Shown: positions 62,583 to 64,000 of the stretch, piece by piece
Position numbering within the stretch: the first letter of the stretch is position 1
Layout: every line of letters begins with the position of its first letter
NCBI GenBank assembly: GCA_049487715.1
Contig: CP150572.1
Location: 496,001 to 560,000 of the forward strand
DNA: 64,000 nucleotides
Source: Pycnococcus provasolii
Taxonomy: Eukaryota; Chlorophyta; Pseudoscourfieldiophyceae; Pseudoscourfieldiales
Direction: 5' to 3'
Made by a program: the position numbers and the translations under genes
Notes under the pieces: model-generated
Databases searched by the model: none
Seen by the model: the letters and a program-made list of their open reading frames with translations, nothing else
Told to the model about the DNA's origin: nothing

Positions 62583-64000
62583 AGTTACCGGCGAGCGTGG
62601 AGAGCAGGGGAGGGGAGGTGCACGACTCCGCTCCTTCCGTTGGGGATAAGGAGGAAACTCCCTTTGCGCTCGTGCACCCTGAACCGGCGGCTTCTGCGCC
62701 TGCTTCGGCTTCTCAGCCTCGTGACGAGTCTGCTCTTGGAGGAGGAGAACCTTCGGCCGACGCTCAGACGACGACGACGCATGAGCAGCAGGAGAAGCTG
62801 CCACAGCCACAGGAGGAAACCGGTATTCTTCCCGAAGAAACGAAACGGACAGACGACGACGATGCCGACCCTGAGCTAGAAGAACTGTCGTCCGCAGACC
62901 AGGTTCCGCCGTTGAGAAGCGAGTCGGGCGTGCCGTACTCCATGCTCTTACGCGACGACAGCGTCGCGTCCGCGACATCCGAATACTCACGCGCACCGTC
63001 CGGCGCCATGTCCGCAAGCCGGTCGTTCCTCTCGGCTGTCGATAGAACGCACCAAAAGGAACGTGTGAACGTCGCGGACGTGCTCGAGTCGACGATGGGT
63101 GTCACGCAGTACCACAAAAGCCTGCACAAGCTGCCAACAGGGAGCCGCGGCCTCACAAAGGACGACCTCACGTCCGCGCAGAGAAAACTTCTCTACATGA
63201 TCAGCCGACTCACGACGGAGCTCGAGGTGACTGACTTTGACACGCTGGAAATGCAAGACGCGCTCGCGTTTGAGCGTAAGCACTCGATCGACCGCACGAA
63301 CAGGTCGCCAAGACCGTCTCGCAAGAAGAAGGAGGGCGACAGCTCGAACCAAAGCAGCGCGAAGAGCATACAGAGTCAGGCATCCACGGGGATCGGCGGC
63401 AGCCAAAACAACAGCAGCGAGAACCTCAAGGCGATGAACGTCAACAGGCCGGCGGCGATCCAGATTCCCAACTTGCAGGACATCAACGCGTCGTTCTTCG
63501 GACCCGCCATCCGGTCCGACTTCCTACCCCCTGCGCTCGTCGATGCCGGGGATGGCATGGTCACCGACGGGTCATCGAGCGGTGCCGCGAAGTCAATCAC
63601 ACTCAAGAGTGTGGCGAAGAAAGTGACGAGCGCCGTCAACTTTACCAAGCGCGCGTACCGCCCGAGTGGCGAAAGGTGGATCCGGCGCATTAACTTGCTC
63701 GTGTACATCTACGAGGCGGCGGTGGCGCAGCTATTTTCCGACTACGATTATGCTCCTGGCGTGGAATTCAATGGGAATGCAGTCGTGCCGCTGAACGTCT
63801 GTCAGGAAGGCCTCGACGACCTGTACGACCTCAAGGAGGCTGGCTACCTCCTACAGCTCAACATGGCGAGCCGCAGTCACCGCATCATAGCCGCGTATCA
63901 GCTCAGCTCGCGTGCGAGACGCCTGCTCGACCTTCCCGGAAAAGAGGGTGGCGTGACGGACGCCGAGAGGTACGCCGTCGACATCTTCTTCGCAAAATGG
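62249..64000 (+). CDS. Large unknown protein, truncated by the window edge
   Basis: Open from ATG 62249 to the last base with no stop (584 codons visible). The first ~250 residues are disordered, acidic and Ser/Ala/Pro-rich, with a (TCG)n Ser run near 62550. From about residue 260 the sequence becomes conserved-looking: VNVADVLESTMGVTQYHKSLHK split by basic stretches, LYMISRLTTELEV, IPNLQDINASFFGPAI, then RAYRPSGERWIRRINLLVY, VVPLNVCQEGLDDLYDLK, MASRSHRIIAAYQLSSRARRLL. The final part looks like a helical regulatory or winged-helix domain. I do not recognise the family. An antisense open frame in the same interval is a shadow of the GC-rich codons. Confidence 0.65.

Noticed and set aside
62268-63017. 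Long minus-strand open frame
   Set aside because: Antisense to the open plus-strand gene at 62249; Arg/Pro-rich shadow of GC-rich codons with no domain.
1-64000. CRISPR array, rRNA genes or prokaryotic operon structure
   Set aside because: No regularly spaced identical repeats with unique spacers, no rRNA-like sequence, and introns plus eukaryotic gene families exclude a prokaryotic source.

Overview
The window is nuclear DNA of a eukaryote with a compact, moderately GC-rich genome. Genes sit on both strands, usually a few hundred bases apart. Introns are few; the ones I can place are about 100-260 bp with GT-AG ends (midasin, V-ATPase subunit c, NECAP). Gene content (separase, midasin, condensin II, Aurora kinase, EMC7, NECAP, V-ATPase c) is pan-eukaryotic. 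An OXS3-like motif, a plant-type half-size ABCG transporter and a TrhO-type rhodanese with a transit-peptide-like N terminus suggest a unicellular green alga. That placement is inference, and I cannot name the species.

Layout. 1-10.6 kb: separase (-), an unrecognised Gln/Pro-rich protein with a Cys/His cluster (-), and a PIH1/CS-domain protein (+). 10.7-29.1 kb: one giant midasin gene (-) in two exons. 29.2-33.2 kb: EMC7 (-), a cyclin T/K-like protein (+) and a FAM151/menorin-like protein (-). 33.2-39.6 kb: intergenic DNA with E-box and telomere-type motifs, an ABCG transporter (+), V-ATPase subunit c in three exons (+), and a G/T homopolymer tract with 80 consecutive G. 39.6-45.7 kb: condensin II subunit G2 (+), a possible exon (-), a TrhO/rhodanese gene with a one-base frame break (+), and an OXS3-like disordered protein (-). 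45.7-55.5 kb: a multi-CNB-domain protein with a frame break in its first CNB domain (+), POLD3-like (-), Aurora kinase (+) and a small coiled-coil protein (+). 55.9-59.5 kb: a tyrosine-recombinase element with split direct repeats. 59.6-64 kb: NECAP (+), a small unknown ORF (-), and a large unknown gene (+) running off the right end.

The most notable object is the 3.6 kb mobile element at 55937-59543. Read on its coding (minus) strand it is A1-ORFs-B1-A2-B2. The two A repeats (319 bp) and the two B repeats (128 bp) look identical between copies. This is the split-direct-repeat layout of PAT/Ngaro-type retroelements, and the last ORF is a convincing tyrosine recombinase (R, HxxR, W, Y). No reverse transcriptase is present; only a Cys-rich gag-like ORF and a short NPPY methyltransferase-like segment precede the recombinase. 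It is either a deletion derivative or a compact, unusual lineage. It ends 47 bp before the NECAP start codon.

A second theme is the TTAGGG-type repeats found in at least seven intergenic gaps, nearly all within a few hundred bases of a start codon. Several conserved genes also show an abrupt change of frame inside a conserved domain or between clearly linked segments. Those should be checked against reads or transcripts before being called pseudogenes, tiny introns or recoding.
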